Source: DASPLH01 sp035627675 (lineage in GTDB: Bacteria > Acidobacteriota > Terriglobia > Terriglobales > Acidobacteriaceae). Taken from it: a stretch of 8,900 nucleotides of DNA. Both the position numbers and the translations under genes were made by a program. The stretch's first letter is position 1. Each line of letters opens with the position of its first letter. The stretch covers positions 1 through 8,900 of the forward strand of contig DASPLH010000260.1 of NCBI GenBank assembly GCA_035627675.1, written 5' to 3'. This document shows positions 1 through 6,756 of this stretch, piece after piece. Below the pieces are notes generated by a model that made no database searches, was not told the origin of the DNA, and saw nothing but the letters and a program-made list of their open reading frames with translations.

Positions 1-6
1 CTGGCT

Positions 7-1134
7 CTAGACCGGCAGCATCTCCTGCTGCCAGGGCGACGCCTCATTGGCCTTGGGCTCCGACGCCAACTCCAGCACCAGGTTTTCCAGCACCATCCGC
101 TTGCTCGTCGGGCTGGAGCGCAGGGCGAGGTCGGCCCGCGCGATCAGCCGGATTGCCCGGGTGAGTTCCCTGCGGGACTTGTATCTCCGCGCCTGCCGGA
201 TCACGTCCTCGGCCGCGAACGGCGGCACGCGGAATCCCTGCCACAACACCTGCCAGAGGGCGCGCGAATCGCGAACGTTCTTCTCGCTGATGACCAGCAT
301 CTGGCGGAAGGTCTTCGCCAGCATGTAGAGATGTCCGATGGCCGCCTCGTCCCCATCGCCGGTCGTGATGATCGCGTCCAGCATCTCCAGCGCGCGTTTC
401 CGGTCCTTGGCGCTTATGGCGTCGGTCAGCTCGTACAACGTGCGCTGCTTGGCCGCGAGCACCATGGTCTCCACGTCGCCCAGGGTGATCTTCTTTTTCT
501 CTCCGACGTAGAGGATGAGCTTTTCCAGCTCGCCGGAGATCATCATCATGTCGCCGCCGAGGGCATCGACCATCTCGCGGGCGGCGTCCTGATCGACCTT
601 GACCCCTTCGCGCGCTGCCGCGTCCTGCACCCACTTCACCGCTTCGCCTTCATCGACGCGAGCGAACTCGATCATCGTGCAGTACTCGCCCAGGGTCTCG
701 CGGATGCGGTCGTAGCGCTCCTTGTCCTGCATCTCCATCCGGCGAAGGTCGGCCGGTATGCTGATGTGATCGGCGATGAAAACGATCAGCGCGTCGGGAT
801 TCGGGTCCTGGAAGTAGTGGGCCAGCGCGGCGAACTCCGCGTCGTGTTTACCGCGTCCATACAGGGCTTTCACTCCCCGCACGAAGAACACCTGGAACGG
901 GGCCATCAGCGAAGGCGTGCGCGCGCGATCGAGCACTTCCTGGATTTCGGTATTCTCGAGATCGAACTCGAAAAGGCTAAACTCGCGCATATCGCGCGCA
1001 ACCAGGTGCTGGAGCACCGCGTCTCTGCATTGCCGGCGGAAGAAGGCCTCATCCCCGACGAAAACGTAACCCGGCTTCAACTTGCGGCTGGCGACCTCGC
1101 CGACGAAGCGCTCGGCCGGCGCAAAGCCCCGCAT
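7..1134 (-). CDS. holA: DNA polymerase III, delta subunit
   Basis: This is the clamp-loader subunit that opens the beta sliding clamp at primed DNA and works in the cytoplasm within the DNA polymerase III complex. The 375-residue product is slightly longer than E. coli HolA (about 340). The N-terminal part carries the family's P-G-Y-V-F-V-G-D-E strand (residues 21-29), where an AAA+ protein would have a Walker A. The middle has LGGDMMMISGELEKLILY (192-209), the typical HolA helix with the conserved GGD and ELEKL. Residues 233-256 (LYELTDAI, then KRALEMLDAI) start the C-terminal collar domain. The ATG shares one base with the lptE stop (TGATG), and a GGAGG lies 7 bases upstream (1142-1146). 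The lptE-holA pair also occurs in enterobacteria, which supports both calls. Only 6 bases follow the stop in this window, so what comes next is unknown. Confidence 0.93.
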   Translation of the reverse strand: MRGFAPAERFVGEVASRKLKPGYVFVGDEAFFRRQCRDAVLQHLVARDMREFSLFEFDLENTEIQEVLDRARTPSLMAPFQVFFVRGVKALYGRGKHDAEFAALAHYFQDPNPDALIVFIADHISIPADLRRMEMQDKERYDRIRETLGEYCTMIEFARVDEGEAVKWVQDAAAREGVKVDQDAAREMVDALGGDMMMISGELEKLILYVGEKKKITLGDVETMVLAAKQRTLYELTDAISAKDRKRALEMLDAIITTGDGDEAAIGHLYMLAKTFRQMLVISEKNVRDSRALWQVLWQGFRVPPFAAEDVIRQARRYKSRRELTRAIRLIARADLALRSSPTSKRMVLENLVLELASEPKANEASPWQQEMLPV

Positions 1135-1655
1135 CAGTACGCCTCCAGCACATTCGACACGAGCGAACGCGCGAAATCGTTCGACAGGCGGTTGAGCGCA
1201 GGCGTCTCCTCGGCGAAGAAGCTCGAGAGTTCGCGGGAGATCTGGTACTGCTCGCGGAAGGTGTAATTCTGGTCGGAGAACAGCACCCGGCCGTCCTTGC
1301 CCGTGAGATTGACCTTCACGCGCACGGTGACGATGGCGCTCGACGCTCGCCCGTTCTCGGAGTCATACGTGACCGGGGCCGTCTGCGCCGACACCACCTG
1401 CGCGCTCAACACCGCGTCCGCGTCGTAGGCGTTGCTGACCACGCGGTAATTCGTTCGCGTGTTGAACTCGCGAACGACCGCGTTCGTCAGGATGGTCTCG
1501 ATCCGATAGGTCTGTGTCCGATTGATGAACGTCGGCACGGCGATCGTGTTCACCGAGGTAGGCAGGCGCGAAGCCTTGCCGGCCTGGTGGTAACCGCAGC
1601 CCGTTGCAATCAGCAATAGGGCGAGCCCCAGTGTCGCGGTGAAGTATCGCCGCAC
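1134..1655 (-). CDS. lptE: LPS-assembly lipoprotein LptE
   Basis: LptE is the outer-membrane lipoprotein that plugs the LptD barrel and helps place lipopolysaccharide in the outer leaflet. I chose a GTG start at 1655 that overlaps the stop of the upstream gene (TAGTG). It gives a 173-residue protein beginning VRRYF, with a hydrophobic stretch and the lipobox-like A-T-G-C ending at Cys20, followed by GYH, as is common in LptE. A longer reading frame reaches back to 1751 but would put 32 polar residues before the signal peptide, so I rejected it. The mature part contains TIAVPTFINRTQTYRIETILTN (about 37-58), a pattern typical of LptE (I-x-V-P-x-F-x-N-x-T, then T-N-A-V). The segment 77-120 alternates as expected for beta strands. 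Position between the Asd-like gene and holA fits. LptE is poorly conserved, so the call rests on lipobox, length, this motif and neighbours. Confidence 0.86.
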   Translation of the reverse strand: MRRYFTATLGLALLLIATGCGYHQAGKASRLPTSVNTIAVPTFINRTQTYRIETILTNAVVREFNTRTNYRVVSNAYDADAVLSAQVVSAQTAPVTYDSENGRASSAIVTVRVKVNLTGKDGRVLFSDQNYTFREQYQISRELSSFFAEETPALNRLSNDFARSLVSNVLEAY

Positions 1656-2716
1656 TATTGCACCTGTCCTCGAGGACGTGTCGAGATCATCTCCTCTGCG
1701 CATTCCACGGCCAGCGAAGCCATGATGCGCAGGTTGTCGGCCGCGGCCCACAGCCAGAACCCGGCGGGCCGCTGGGCGTCAGCCCGCACCGCGACCTGGA
1801 TATCGGCCGAGCCGGCGACGTTCACGTTGCTTGGGCGCTCGTCAGCCCTCATCACCTGCACGTGTTCGCCCGACAGAGCCGCTTCGAAATCGCCGACGGA
1901 CATAGGAGAATCAAGCTCAATGTAGACCGAGAACGTGTGCGCGTGGAAGACCGGCGCCTGCAAGAGCATCAGCGAAGGCACCGGCGCACCGTCGCCCATG
2001 AGGCTGGTGAAGTGCCGCACAATGCGCTCTTCGACGGCGCTCATGGCCGGCTGCGTCCCCTCGCCGTATCCGGAGATCACGTTGAAGGCAACCTGCGTTC
2101 CGAACACGGCTGTCGGCATCTGCTGGAACGAGAGCAGGTTCACCGTTTGATCGTGCAGTTCATCCATGCCGCGCTTGCCGCGCTCGCTCGCGGGCTCAAA
2201 GACGGTAGCGTTGGCATGCACGATGGCGCGTTGCTTTTTTAGCCGAAGGAACAGCAACGCCAGCGTAACCGCCGCGGGATGCGCGACATTCACGGGTTTT
2301 GTCAGGAGTTCCTGGGAGTGGTCGCGTCCGAGTTCGCGATCGATCCACGGAGCGCGCAACGCGGCGTCGGGATTCGAATCCAGCGCGTAGGAGAGATCGA
2401 TGATCTCGCTTCCCGCATCCCGCGCCAGTTTCCAGGTTGTCGCCGTGTAGGCCGAATCCGATCCGAAGAAGGTGAAGTCCACCGCCTCCAGGTGCTCCGG
2501 CATGACGCTCTGGATGAACGTCGGCTCATCCCCGACCGACTCGAGCTGTCCCATCGACTCTTCGTCGTCGAGCAGCCGGACGTCGGCCGTTGGGAAGTTC
2601 CGCTCGCTGAGCAGATCCTTCAGTTCTTTGCCCTTCAGCGTCCCAGCTCCGACGATGGCAACGCGGAATAGCCCTGTGCGGATGTGAGTGTCGCCTGTTC
2701 TATGCGTGGGTGTCAT
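1655..2716 (-). CDS. Aspartate-semialdehyde dehydrogenase family protein, catalytic Cys absent (Usg-like)
   Basis: The 353-residue product has the fold order of aspartate-semialdehyde dehydrogenase (Asd). A Rossmann N-terminus carries VAIVGAGTLKG (19-29, nucleotide-binding glycines). A C-terminal dimerisation domain spans about 155-330. The active site is changed. Where Asd enzymes have N-P-N-C-S/T, this protein reads AHPAAVT (145-151), so the nucleophilic Cys becomes Ala149. Where Asd has R-V-P-V-x-x-G-H, it reads QAPVFHAH (253-260), so the substrate-carboxylate Arg becomes Gln253 while His260 is kept. It therefore cannot do the usual lysine/threonine-pathway reaction and resembles E. coli Usg, an Asd paralogue of unknown function. 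The ATG at 2716 overlaps the pssA stop (TGATG), and GGAG sits 5 bases upstream. A frame extending to 2998 only shadows pssA. Being embedded between phospholipid and LPS genes suggests a structural or regulatory role, but that is inference. Confidence 0.85.
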   Translation of the reverse strand: MTPTHRTGDTHIRTGLFRVAIVGAGTLKGKELKDLLSERNFPTADVRLLDDEESMGQLESVGDEPTFIQSVMPEHLEAVDFTFFGSDSAYTATTWKLARDAGSEIIDLSYALDSNPDAALRAPWIDRELGRDHSQELLTKPVNVAHPAAVTLALLFLRLKKQRAIVHANATVFEPASERGKRGMDELHDQTVNLLSFQQMPTAVFGTQVAFNVISGYGEGTQPAMSAVEERIVRHFTSLMGDGAPVPSLMLLQAPVFHAHTFSVYIELDSPMSVGDFEAALSGEHVQVMRADERPSNVNVAGSADIQVAVRADAQRPAGFWLWAAADNLRIMASLAVECAEEMISTRPRGQVQ

Positions 2717-3576
2717 CAGAGCTCCGTGGTCTGGGGTGTGGGGGGAGGCGGCGACGGACGGCGAAGGACGAAAATCAGCCGGCTCAACACTCCTGACAGC
2801 ATATACGTCAGCGCCAATCCAAACAGCACGTAGCGCGAGAAGTACCAAACCGCCGCGAAGATCGCACACAGAAGCAGGATGAACCGGAACGACTGGCGGC
2901 TGCCCCAAGCAACGTTCTTCGAACTCCAGAAACGCCAGGTACTCACCATCAGGAACGCGCAGGCCGCCACAAAGCAGGCCCAAATCGCCGAGAGCCACCA
3001 GGCCTGCAACGGCTCACCCAGCCGGAAGTGCACGACCGCGGCAATACACCCGGCTCCGGCCGGGATCGGCATGCCGACGAAGTACTTGCGGTCGGGCCGC
3101 CCGGGATTCGAGGGCTGCGGGTTCAGCTGGATATTGAATCGCGCCAGCCGGCTCGCTCCCGCCGCAAGGAAGATAAACGCGCAGATGGCTCCGACCTGAA
3201 CGAGGCGGGTGCGCAGGTCAGCGTCCAACATCACGGGAAGTTCGCGGAAGCCCCACATAAAGGCCAGCACCGCGGGCGCCACGCCAAACGTCACCACGTC
3301 CGCCAGCGAGTCGAGCTCCTTGCCGAAATCGCTGGCGGTGTTCGTCAGCCGCGCGATCGTCCCATCGACCCCGTCGAACAGGATGGCGAAGCCGATCGCC
3401 TTGGCGGCGGTGTCGAAGTGCCACGGCTCGGCCGCGCTGCCCTGCATCACCTGCAGGATCGCGTAAAACCCGGCGCCGATGTTCGCCGTCGTGAACATTG
3501 ACGGGAGTAGATACATTCCCTTCCGCATGCGGCGCGGCTGGCGGTCGTCGCGGCGGCGTCTCAGAGTCAGGTTCAT
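2716..3576 (-). CDS. pssA: CDP-diacylglycerol-serine O-phosphatidyltransferase
   Basis: This inner-membrane enzyme joins CDP-diacylglycerol and L-serine to make phosphatidylserine and CMP. The CDP-alcohol phosphatidyltransferase signature is complete: D68-G-V-D71-G-x2-A75-R76-x8-G85-x3-D89-x3-D93, with four metal- and substrate-binding Asp residues. SRLARFN (142-148) and FVGMPIPAGAG (166-176) are typical of the integral-membrane (Bacillus-type) PssA rather than the E. coli-type enzyme. Hydrophobic segments at about 96-112, 124-140, 174-184, 192-212 and 230-270 fit a multi-pass protein. The 286-residue product starts with a basic cytoplasmic tail (RRRRDDRQPRR) and ends in a proline-rich tail. 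The ATG overlaps the psd stop by four bases (ATGA), with GGGAGG 6 bases upstream (3583-3588). The longer frame to 4029 only shadows psd and is rejected. Its product is the substrate of Psd, encoded immediately upstream. Confidence 0.95.
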   Translation of the reverse strand: MNLTLRRRRDDRQPRRMRKGMYLLPSMFTTANIGAGFYAILQVMQGSAAEPWHFDTAAKAIGFAILFDGVDGTIARLTNTASDFGKELDSLADVVTFGVAPAVLAFMWGFRELPVMLDADLRTRLVQVGAICAFIFLAAGASRLARFNIQLNPQPSNPGRPDRKYFVGMPIPAGAGCIAAVVHFRLGEPLQAWWLSAIWACFVAACAFLMVSTWRFWSSKNVAWGSRQSFRFILLLCAIFAAVWYFSRYVLFGLALTYMLSGVLSRLIFVLRRPSPPPPTPQTTEL

Positions 3577-4202
3577 CGCGCGCCTCCCGCAGGAAGCGTC
3601 GCCAGCACCGTAGTGCCGCCGGTGACCTTGTCGCCCACCTTGACCGACACCCGGGCTTCGGCCGGGAGCACAACGTCGCACCGCGAGCCGAACTTGATGA
3701 GGCCGATACGCTCGCCGCGCGCGACACGGTCGCCCGTACGCTTCGTGAACACGATCCTTCGCGCGAGCAGGCCGGCAATCTGCTTGAAGACGACCACTTG
3801 GCCGTCTTCGCCGCGGACCGTGCAGACGTTCTGCTCGTTCAGCTCCGCCGATGCTTCTCCCATCGCATTCCTGAAACTGCCGCGCTTGTACTCGACGCCG
3901 GTGATCGTGCCGGCCAGCGGCGAGCGGTTCACGTGCACATTGAAGACGTTGAGGAAGATGCTGATTCGGGTGCGGGGCTCGCCGTTCACGTGGATGGTCG
4001 AGACGTCCGTGACCTTTCCGTCGGCGCACGAAACAATCGCACCCGGGCTGTCGGGGATCTTGCGTTCAGGATCGCGGAAGAACCAAAGGAAGAACGCTGC
4101 CAGCGCCAGCGGCACGGCAGCGAACGCCGGATGAGTGAGCCAGCCGATGAGTACGGCGGCCAGGACTAACGCCAGTGCGTAATAGATTCCGTCGCGAACC
4201 AT
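3573..4202 (-). CDS. psd: Phosphatidylserine decarboxylase proenzyme (short form)
   Basis: Psd decarboxylates phosphatidylserine to phosphatidylethanolamine using a pyruvoyl group made by self-cleavage. The 209-residue product matches the short single-pass class. It has a membrane segment at about 6-41 followed by FFRDPER (41-47), then SCADGKV (58-64, catalytic Asp61), FNVHVNRSPLAG (87-98, His90) and GLIKFGSRCDVVLP (167-180). Cleavage is expected between Gly172 and Ser173, with Ser173 becoming the pyruvoyl group of a small alpha chain of about 37 residues. I chose the ATG at 4202 because the family usually begins MVRDG. An in-frame ATG at 4241 is possible but would overlap the putative -10 box. 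No Shine-Dalgarno sequence precedes the start. It appears to be the first gene of the five-gene operon. Confidence 0.94.
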   Translation of the reverse strand: MVRDGIYYALALVLAAVLIGWLTHPAFAAVPLALAAFFLWFFRDPERKIPDSPGAIVSCADGKVTDVSTIHVNGEPRTRISIFLNVFNVHVNRSPLAGTITGVEYKRGSFRNAMGEASAELNEQNVCTVRGEDGQVVVFKQIAGLLARRIVFTKRTGDRVARGERIGLIKFGSRCDVVLPAEARVSVKVGDKVTGGTTVLATLPAGGAR

Positions 4203-4212
4203 GGATTTGTCG

Positions 4213-4218
4213 ATTATA
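4213..4218 (-). promoter_or_regulatory. Putative -10 box (TATAAT) for the psd-pssA-lptE-holA operon
   Basis: A perfect consensus TATAAT lies 10 bases before the psd ATG on the minus strand. Transcription would then start about 3-5 bases before the ATG, giving an almost leaderless mRNA, which agrees with the absence of a Shine-Dalgarno sequence. No good -35 box is present at 16-18 bases (the best is TGGATT at 16 spacing), so the assignment is tentative. Confidence 0.4.
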
Positions 4219-4330
4219 TCTGTCGCGAGCGGACAATCCATGCCGCAGGAACGTCCGAGCTGCGCCACGCCATCTTCCAACGCATTCGCGCGAGCCACAT
4301 GCCTGCGCCACACAACCAGGGCTTGACGAG

Positions 4331-5725
4331 CTAGGCCTTCGCGGCGTCGCTCCGCTCTTCTTCCATGGTGATCCAGTCGGCGGCCTGGAGCAGGCGAGGA
4401 GCCTCTTCCTGCTGCTGCAACTCCTCGATCTCTTCAGGGGCGCCGACACCAAGCTCGGGAAACTTTCGCGCCGCGGAAAGCACGTTGCGCTCCAGCGAGC
4501 CGACCGTACGGTTGTACGCCTTCATCGACTTGTCTAGATTCGACCCGAGGTCTTCCATATGACCCGCCATCACGCGCAGGCTGTCGTAAAGGCGCTTGCC
4601 GAGGTCGCTGATCTTCTTCGCATTCTCGGCCAGCTTCGCCTGCTGCCACCCGTAGTTCACGGCGCGCAGCATGGCGATGAGGGTGGTGGGCGACGCGGGG
4701 ATGACCTTCTGCTCCACCCCGCTCTCGATCAGCGCCGGCATCTGCTCGAGGGCGGCGCTGAAGAACACCTCGCCGGGAAGGAACATGACCACGAACTCGG
4801 GCGAGCCATCAAACTGCTCCCAGTAATTCTTAGCCCCGAGCTTGGCCATGTGGTCCTTGATCTGGGTGGCGTGGGCCAGCATGCGGGCGCGGCGGATATC
4901 GTCGTCCGTGGCCTCGACCGCCTCGAGGTAGGCGGAGAGCGGGGCCTTGGCGTCCACGACGATCTGCTTGCCGCCGGGCAGGCGCACGATCAGGTCCGGA
5001 CGGAGGCGTCCGTCGGCGGTGGTGACCGAGGCCTGCTCCTGGAAGTCGCAGAAGGGGACCATGCCGGCGATCTCCACGACGCGCCGCAACTGGATTTCGC
5101 CCCAGCGCCCGCGCACGTGCGGAGCCCGCAGGGCGTTGACGAGCTTTCCGGTCTCCGTCCTCAGCGATTGCTGGGTCTCGACCACGGACACAAGCTGGGT
5201 CTTCAGCTCGGTATAGGCCTCCGTGCGCTTCGACTCAAGGTCGCGCACATGGGTGGAGAAGTGGGTCAGCGCGTCGGTAAGCGGCTTGACGAGGTTCTCC
5301 ACGGCCTGACGCTTGTGCTCCAGTTCACCGGAGGCTTGCGACTGGTGCAGTTTGAGGCGCTCCTGCGCCAGCTTGAGAAACTCCTCGGTGTTGGTCCGGA
5401 GCGCCGCAGCCGACAACTCGGCGAACTGCGCCTTGAAGGCCTCGTGTGCCTCGGTCAGCGCCGAAAGCTTCTCCGCGGCGGTCGCGCGCTCCTGCTCGAC
5501 TCGCTCCCGGAGCGTGGCCACGTCGCGCAACGCCATGGTGCGCTCCTCGGCGGCCAGCGCCAGCTCCTGGCGGGCGGAGGCCAGCTCGGAGTTCTTCTCG
5601 GCCAGCGCCGCCTTGAGCGCGTCCTGGACGGCGATGGCGGTCGCGACCTGCGAACGCACGACAATGTAGGTGACGCCCGAAGCGAGCGCGGCGGCAACGA
5701 CGGCGCAGACGATGGCGATAGTCAT
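4331..5725 (-). CDS. rmuC: RmuC family protein (DNA recombination/inversion-limiting, nuclease-like)
   Basis: RmuC proteins limit inversion and recombination at short repeats. The exact reaction is not established. The 464-residue product begins with one membrane segment (2-23), followed by a long Glu/Ala/Leu-rich coiled coil (about 30-190) and then the RmuC core. Core signatures seen are RGRWGE (205-210), PDLIVRLPGGKQIVVDAKAPLSAY (243-266, with Asp258-x-Lys260 as in PD-(D/E)xK-type nuclease folds), FLPGEVFF (315-322) and SPTTLIAMLRAVNYGW (345-360). The C-terminal tail is Glu-rich. I chose the ATG at 5725, which puts the membrane anchor at the N-terminus as in homologues. A frame reaching 5872 adds 49 unrelated residues. 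No convincing Shine-Dalgarno sequence is visible. It lies 128 bases upstream of psd on the same strand, so read-through is possible. Its role at short repeats is notable given the repeat density nearby. Confidence 0.92.
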   Translation of the reverse strand: MTIAIVCAVVAAALASGVTYIVVRSQVATAIAVQDALKAALAEKNSELASARQELALAAEERTMALRDVATLRERVEQERATAAEKLSALTEAHEAFKAQFAELSAAALRTNTEEFLKLAQERLKLHQSQASGELEHKRQAVENLVKPLTDALTHFSTHVRDLESKRTEAYTELKTQLVSVVETQQSLRTETGKLVNALRAPHVRGRWGEIQLRRVVEIAGMVPFCDFQEQASVTTADGRLRPDLIVRLPGGKQIVVDAKAPLSAYLEAVEATDDDIRRARMLAHATQIKDHMAKLGAKNYWEQFDGSPEFVVMFLPGEVFFSAALEQMPALIESGVEQKVIPASPTTLIAMLRAVNYGWQQAKLAENAKKISDLGKRLYDSLRVMAGHMEDLGSNLDKSMKAYNRTVGSLERNVLSAARKFPELGVGAPEEIEELQQQEEAPRLLQAADWITMEEERSDAAKA

Positions 5726-5888
5726 GGGGTTCGCGGAGAACTGGATTGTAGCCTGAATCCGCCTGTGGAGCGTGGTGGATAAACGGGCAGTTTCCGCGTA
5801 TGCAACCACTTTTATAGCTGCCAGCAATGGGTCTCCGCTGTGAGCAGGTTCTGTTGTAGGCTGTCGCGACATCGATGCGGGGGTGCTT

Positions 5889-6344
5889 ATGGCAGTGAAA
5901 CCGATTCCCGAGGGCTACCACACGATCACGCCTTACCTCGTGGTTCCGAATGCCGCGAAGTTGATCGAGTTCCTGACGCGCGCGTTCGGGGCGGTCGAGG
6001 TGATGCGCATGCCGGACCCGAGTGGAAGGATCATGCACGCCGAAGTGCGGCTCGGCGACTCAATGCTGATGTGCGCGGATGCCAGCGAGCGGTATCCGGC
6101 AATGACGGGCCTATACCACCTTTATGTCCCGGACGCGGACGCCGCGTACAGGTCGGCGCTCGAGGCCGGCGCGCGCTCGGAGCGCGAGCCAACCACGGAG
6201 TTCTACGGAGACCGCGTGGCGCAGGTGCGCGACTCGTCGGGCTGCATCTGGTACATGGCAACGCACGTCGAGGACGTCTCCGGCGAGGAAATCGAGCGGC
6301 GGTTCCACGCCATGTCCAAGGAGAAACAGAGCGGAGCGGCGTGA
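5889..6344 (+). CDS. VOC-superfamily protein (PhnB-like, glyoxalase/bleomycin-resistance fold)
   Basis: The 151-residue product is a single-domain member of the vicinal-oxygen-chelate superfamily, closest in pattern to PhnB-like proteins. It has two beta-alpha-beta-beta-beta halves. The first runs from YHTITPYLVVPNAAKLIEFL (10-29) through AFGAVEV to HAEVRLGDSMLM (50-61). The second runs from GLYHLYVPDADAAY (74-87) through FYGDRVAQVRDSSG (105-118) to IWYMATHVEDVSGEEI (120-135). The GDR-x-D-x-x-G-x-x-W-x-x-A-T-H-x-E-D ending is characteristic of this subfamily. No signal peptide is present, so it should be cytoplasmic. Its substrate cannot be deduced, because members include dioxygenases, isomerases and metal-free binders. 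The ATG at 5889 was preferred to the GTG at 5883 because GGGGG (5879-5883) sits 5 bases ahead and the family begins MAVKPIPEGYHT. It diverges from rmuC across a 163-base gap. Confidence 0.88.
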   Translation: MAVKPIPEGYHTITPYLVVPNAAKLIEFLTRAFGAVEVMRMPDPSGRIMHAEVRLGDSMLMCADASERYPAMTGLYHLYVPDADAAYRSALEAGARSEREPTTEFYGDRVAQVRDSSGCIWYMATHVEDVSGEEIERRFHAMSKEKQSGAA

Positions 6345-6350
6345 AAAGTA

Positions 6351-6390
6351 GGTACTGAGGTGCTGAGGTACTGAGGTACTGAGGTGCTTA
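6351..6390. repeat. Tandem 8-base repeat, five copies of GGTRCTGA
   Basis: Five head-to-tail 8-base units begin 6 bases after the VOC stop codon: GGTACTGA, GGTGCTGA, GGTACTGA, GGTACTGA and GGTGCTTA. Variation is confined to A/G at position 4 and the last unit's G-to-T change. This is a microsatellite prone to slippage. No function is apparent. Confidence 0.9.
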
Positions 6391-6399
6391 GCTGTACCC

Positions 6400-6431
6400 C
6401 CCCTCCCCCGCTGGAGGGGTTCTTTGTTTTT
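6400..6431 (+). terminator. Intrinsic terminator after the VOC gene
   Basis: CCCCTCC (6400-6406) pairs with GGAGGGG (6413-6419) across a 6-base loop. The hairpin is followed by a T-rich run (6420-6431, 10 of 12 bases T). It is 56 bases past the VOC stop and on the right strand to end that transcript. Confidence 0.7.
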
Positions 6432-6444
6432 AGACAGTTAGGCA

Positions 6445-6523
6445 TCTTGGTCGCGCTTCGCGCGGCTTTGTTCGTTCCCACGTGTGTCCGCCAACAGAGG
6501 CGAGCGAGGATGGGGCACCCGGC
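6445..6523. repeat. 79-bp dispersed repeat, copy A
   Basis: This stretch matches 7328-7406 at 72 of 79 positions by eye, with no gaps. It starts TCTTGGTCGCGCTTCGCGCG and ends GGGGCACCCGGC. Five of the seven differences fall in 6503-6509. They break the right arm of the hairpin seen in copy B, so copy A looks like the decayed member. The two copies flank the NTF2-like gene as direct repeats. Confidence 0.88.
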
Positions 6524-6530
6524 AGAGGGG

Positions 6531-6562
6531 ATTTTCGGATTTTCCGATTTTCGGATTTTCGG
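6531..6562. repeat. Tandem 8-base repeat, four copies of ATTTTCGG
   Basis: Four head-to-tail units occur: ATTTTCGG, ATTTTCCG, ATTTTCGG and ATTTTCGG, followed by a partial ATCG. The run is AT-richer than its surroundings and begins 8 bases after repeat copy A. No function can be assigned. Confidence 0.9.
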
Positions 6563-6668
6563 ATCGATCCCTGAGGGCAACGTAATCTGGCCGGAGTCCT
6601 TCTTACCTTGATTCAGCCCTGAATCTGGGGTTGAATCCGATTGCTGCTTTGTCTGGGCCCTTCCCTTT

Positions 6669-6696
6669 CTGACCTCTGGCCGAGGTTCCCTATCTT
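6669..6696 (+). promoter_or_regulatory. Weak promoter candidate for the NTF2-like gene
   Basis: CTGACC (6669-6674; 4 of 6 to the sigma-70 -35 consensus) and TATCTT (6691-6696; 4 of 6 to the -10 consensus) are separated by 16 bases. Transcription would start near 6702, leaving a leader of about 55 bases that includes the palindrome at 6723-6736. The match is modest and could be chance. Confidence 0.3.
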
Positions 6697-6722
6697 CCGC
6701 ATCGCGTGGTCTCAAAACGCGC

Positions 6723-6736
6723 ATTTGCGCGCAAAT
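6723..6736. promoter_or_regulatory. Perfect 14-bp palindrome in the NTF2-like gene leader
   Basis: ATTTGCGCGCAAAT reads identically on both strands. It lies 7 bases before the GGAGG ribosome binding site of the next gene. It could be an operator for a dimeric regulator, or merely a short symmetrical sequence. No other copy was noticed in the window. Confidence 0.45.
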
Positions 6737-6756
6737 CGACGGTGGAGGAAAAACCG

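Larger units (their letters stand above)
6345..6756. other. Gene-free region rich in short repeats
   Basis: I see no credible gene in these 412 bases. Open frames here either consist of translated repeats or lack family features. From left to right the region holds five 8-base tandem repeats, a putative terminator hairpin, one copy of a 79-bp dispersed repeat, four ATTTTCGG tandem repeats, a 7-bp inverted repeat (GATTCAG/CTGAATC, 6610-6625), a weak promoter candidate and a 14-bp palindrome before the next gene. Confidence 0.8.

Noticed and set aside
331..1266. Long plus-strand open frame of 311 codons
   Set aside because: It lies opposite holA and the 3' end of lptE, has no recognisable family pattern, and its composition is explained by GC-rich codon use on the other strand.
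4203..4330. tRNA or small RNA between rmuC and psd
   Set aside because: I could not find a cloverleaf, a terminator or a stable long stem. Only the putative -10 box stands out.
5745..5750. TACAAT as a -10 box for rmuC
   Set aside because: The hexamer is good and is 19 bases from the start codon, but no -35-like sequence lies 16-18 bases upstream and no Shine-Dalgarno sequence follows. It is too weak to annotate.
4559..5782. Long plus-strand open frame of 407 codons
   Set aside because: It is the antisense shadow of rmuC, dominated by Gly/Leu/Arg/Asp/His, with no domain signature.
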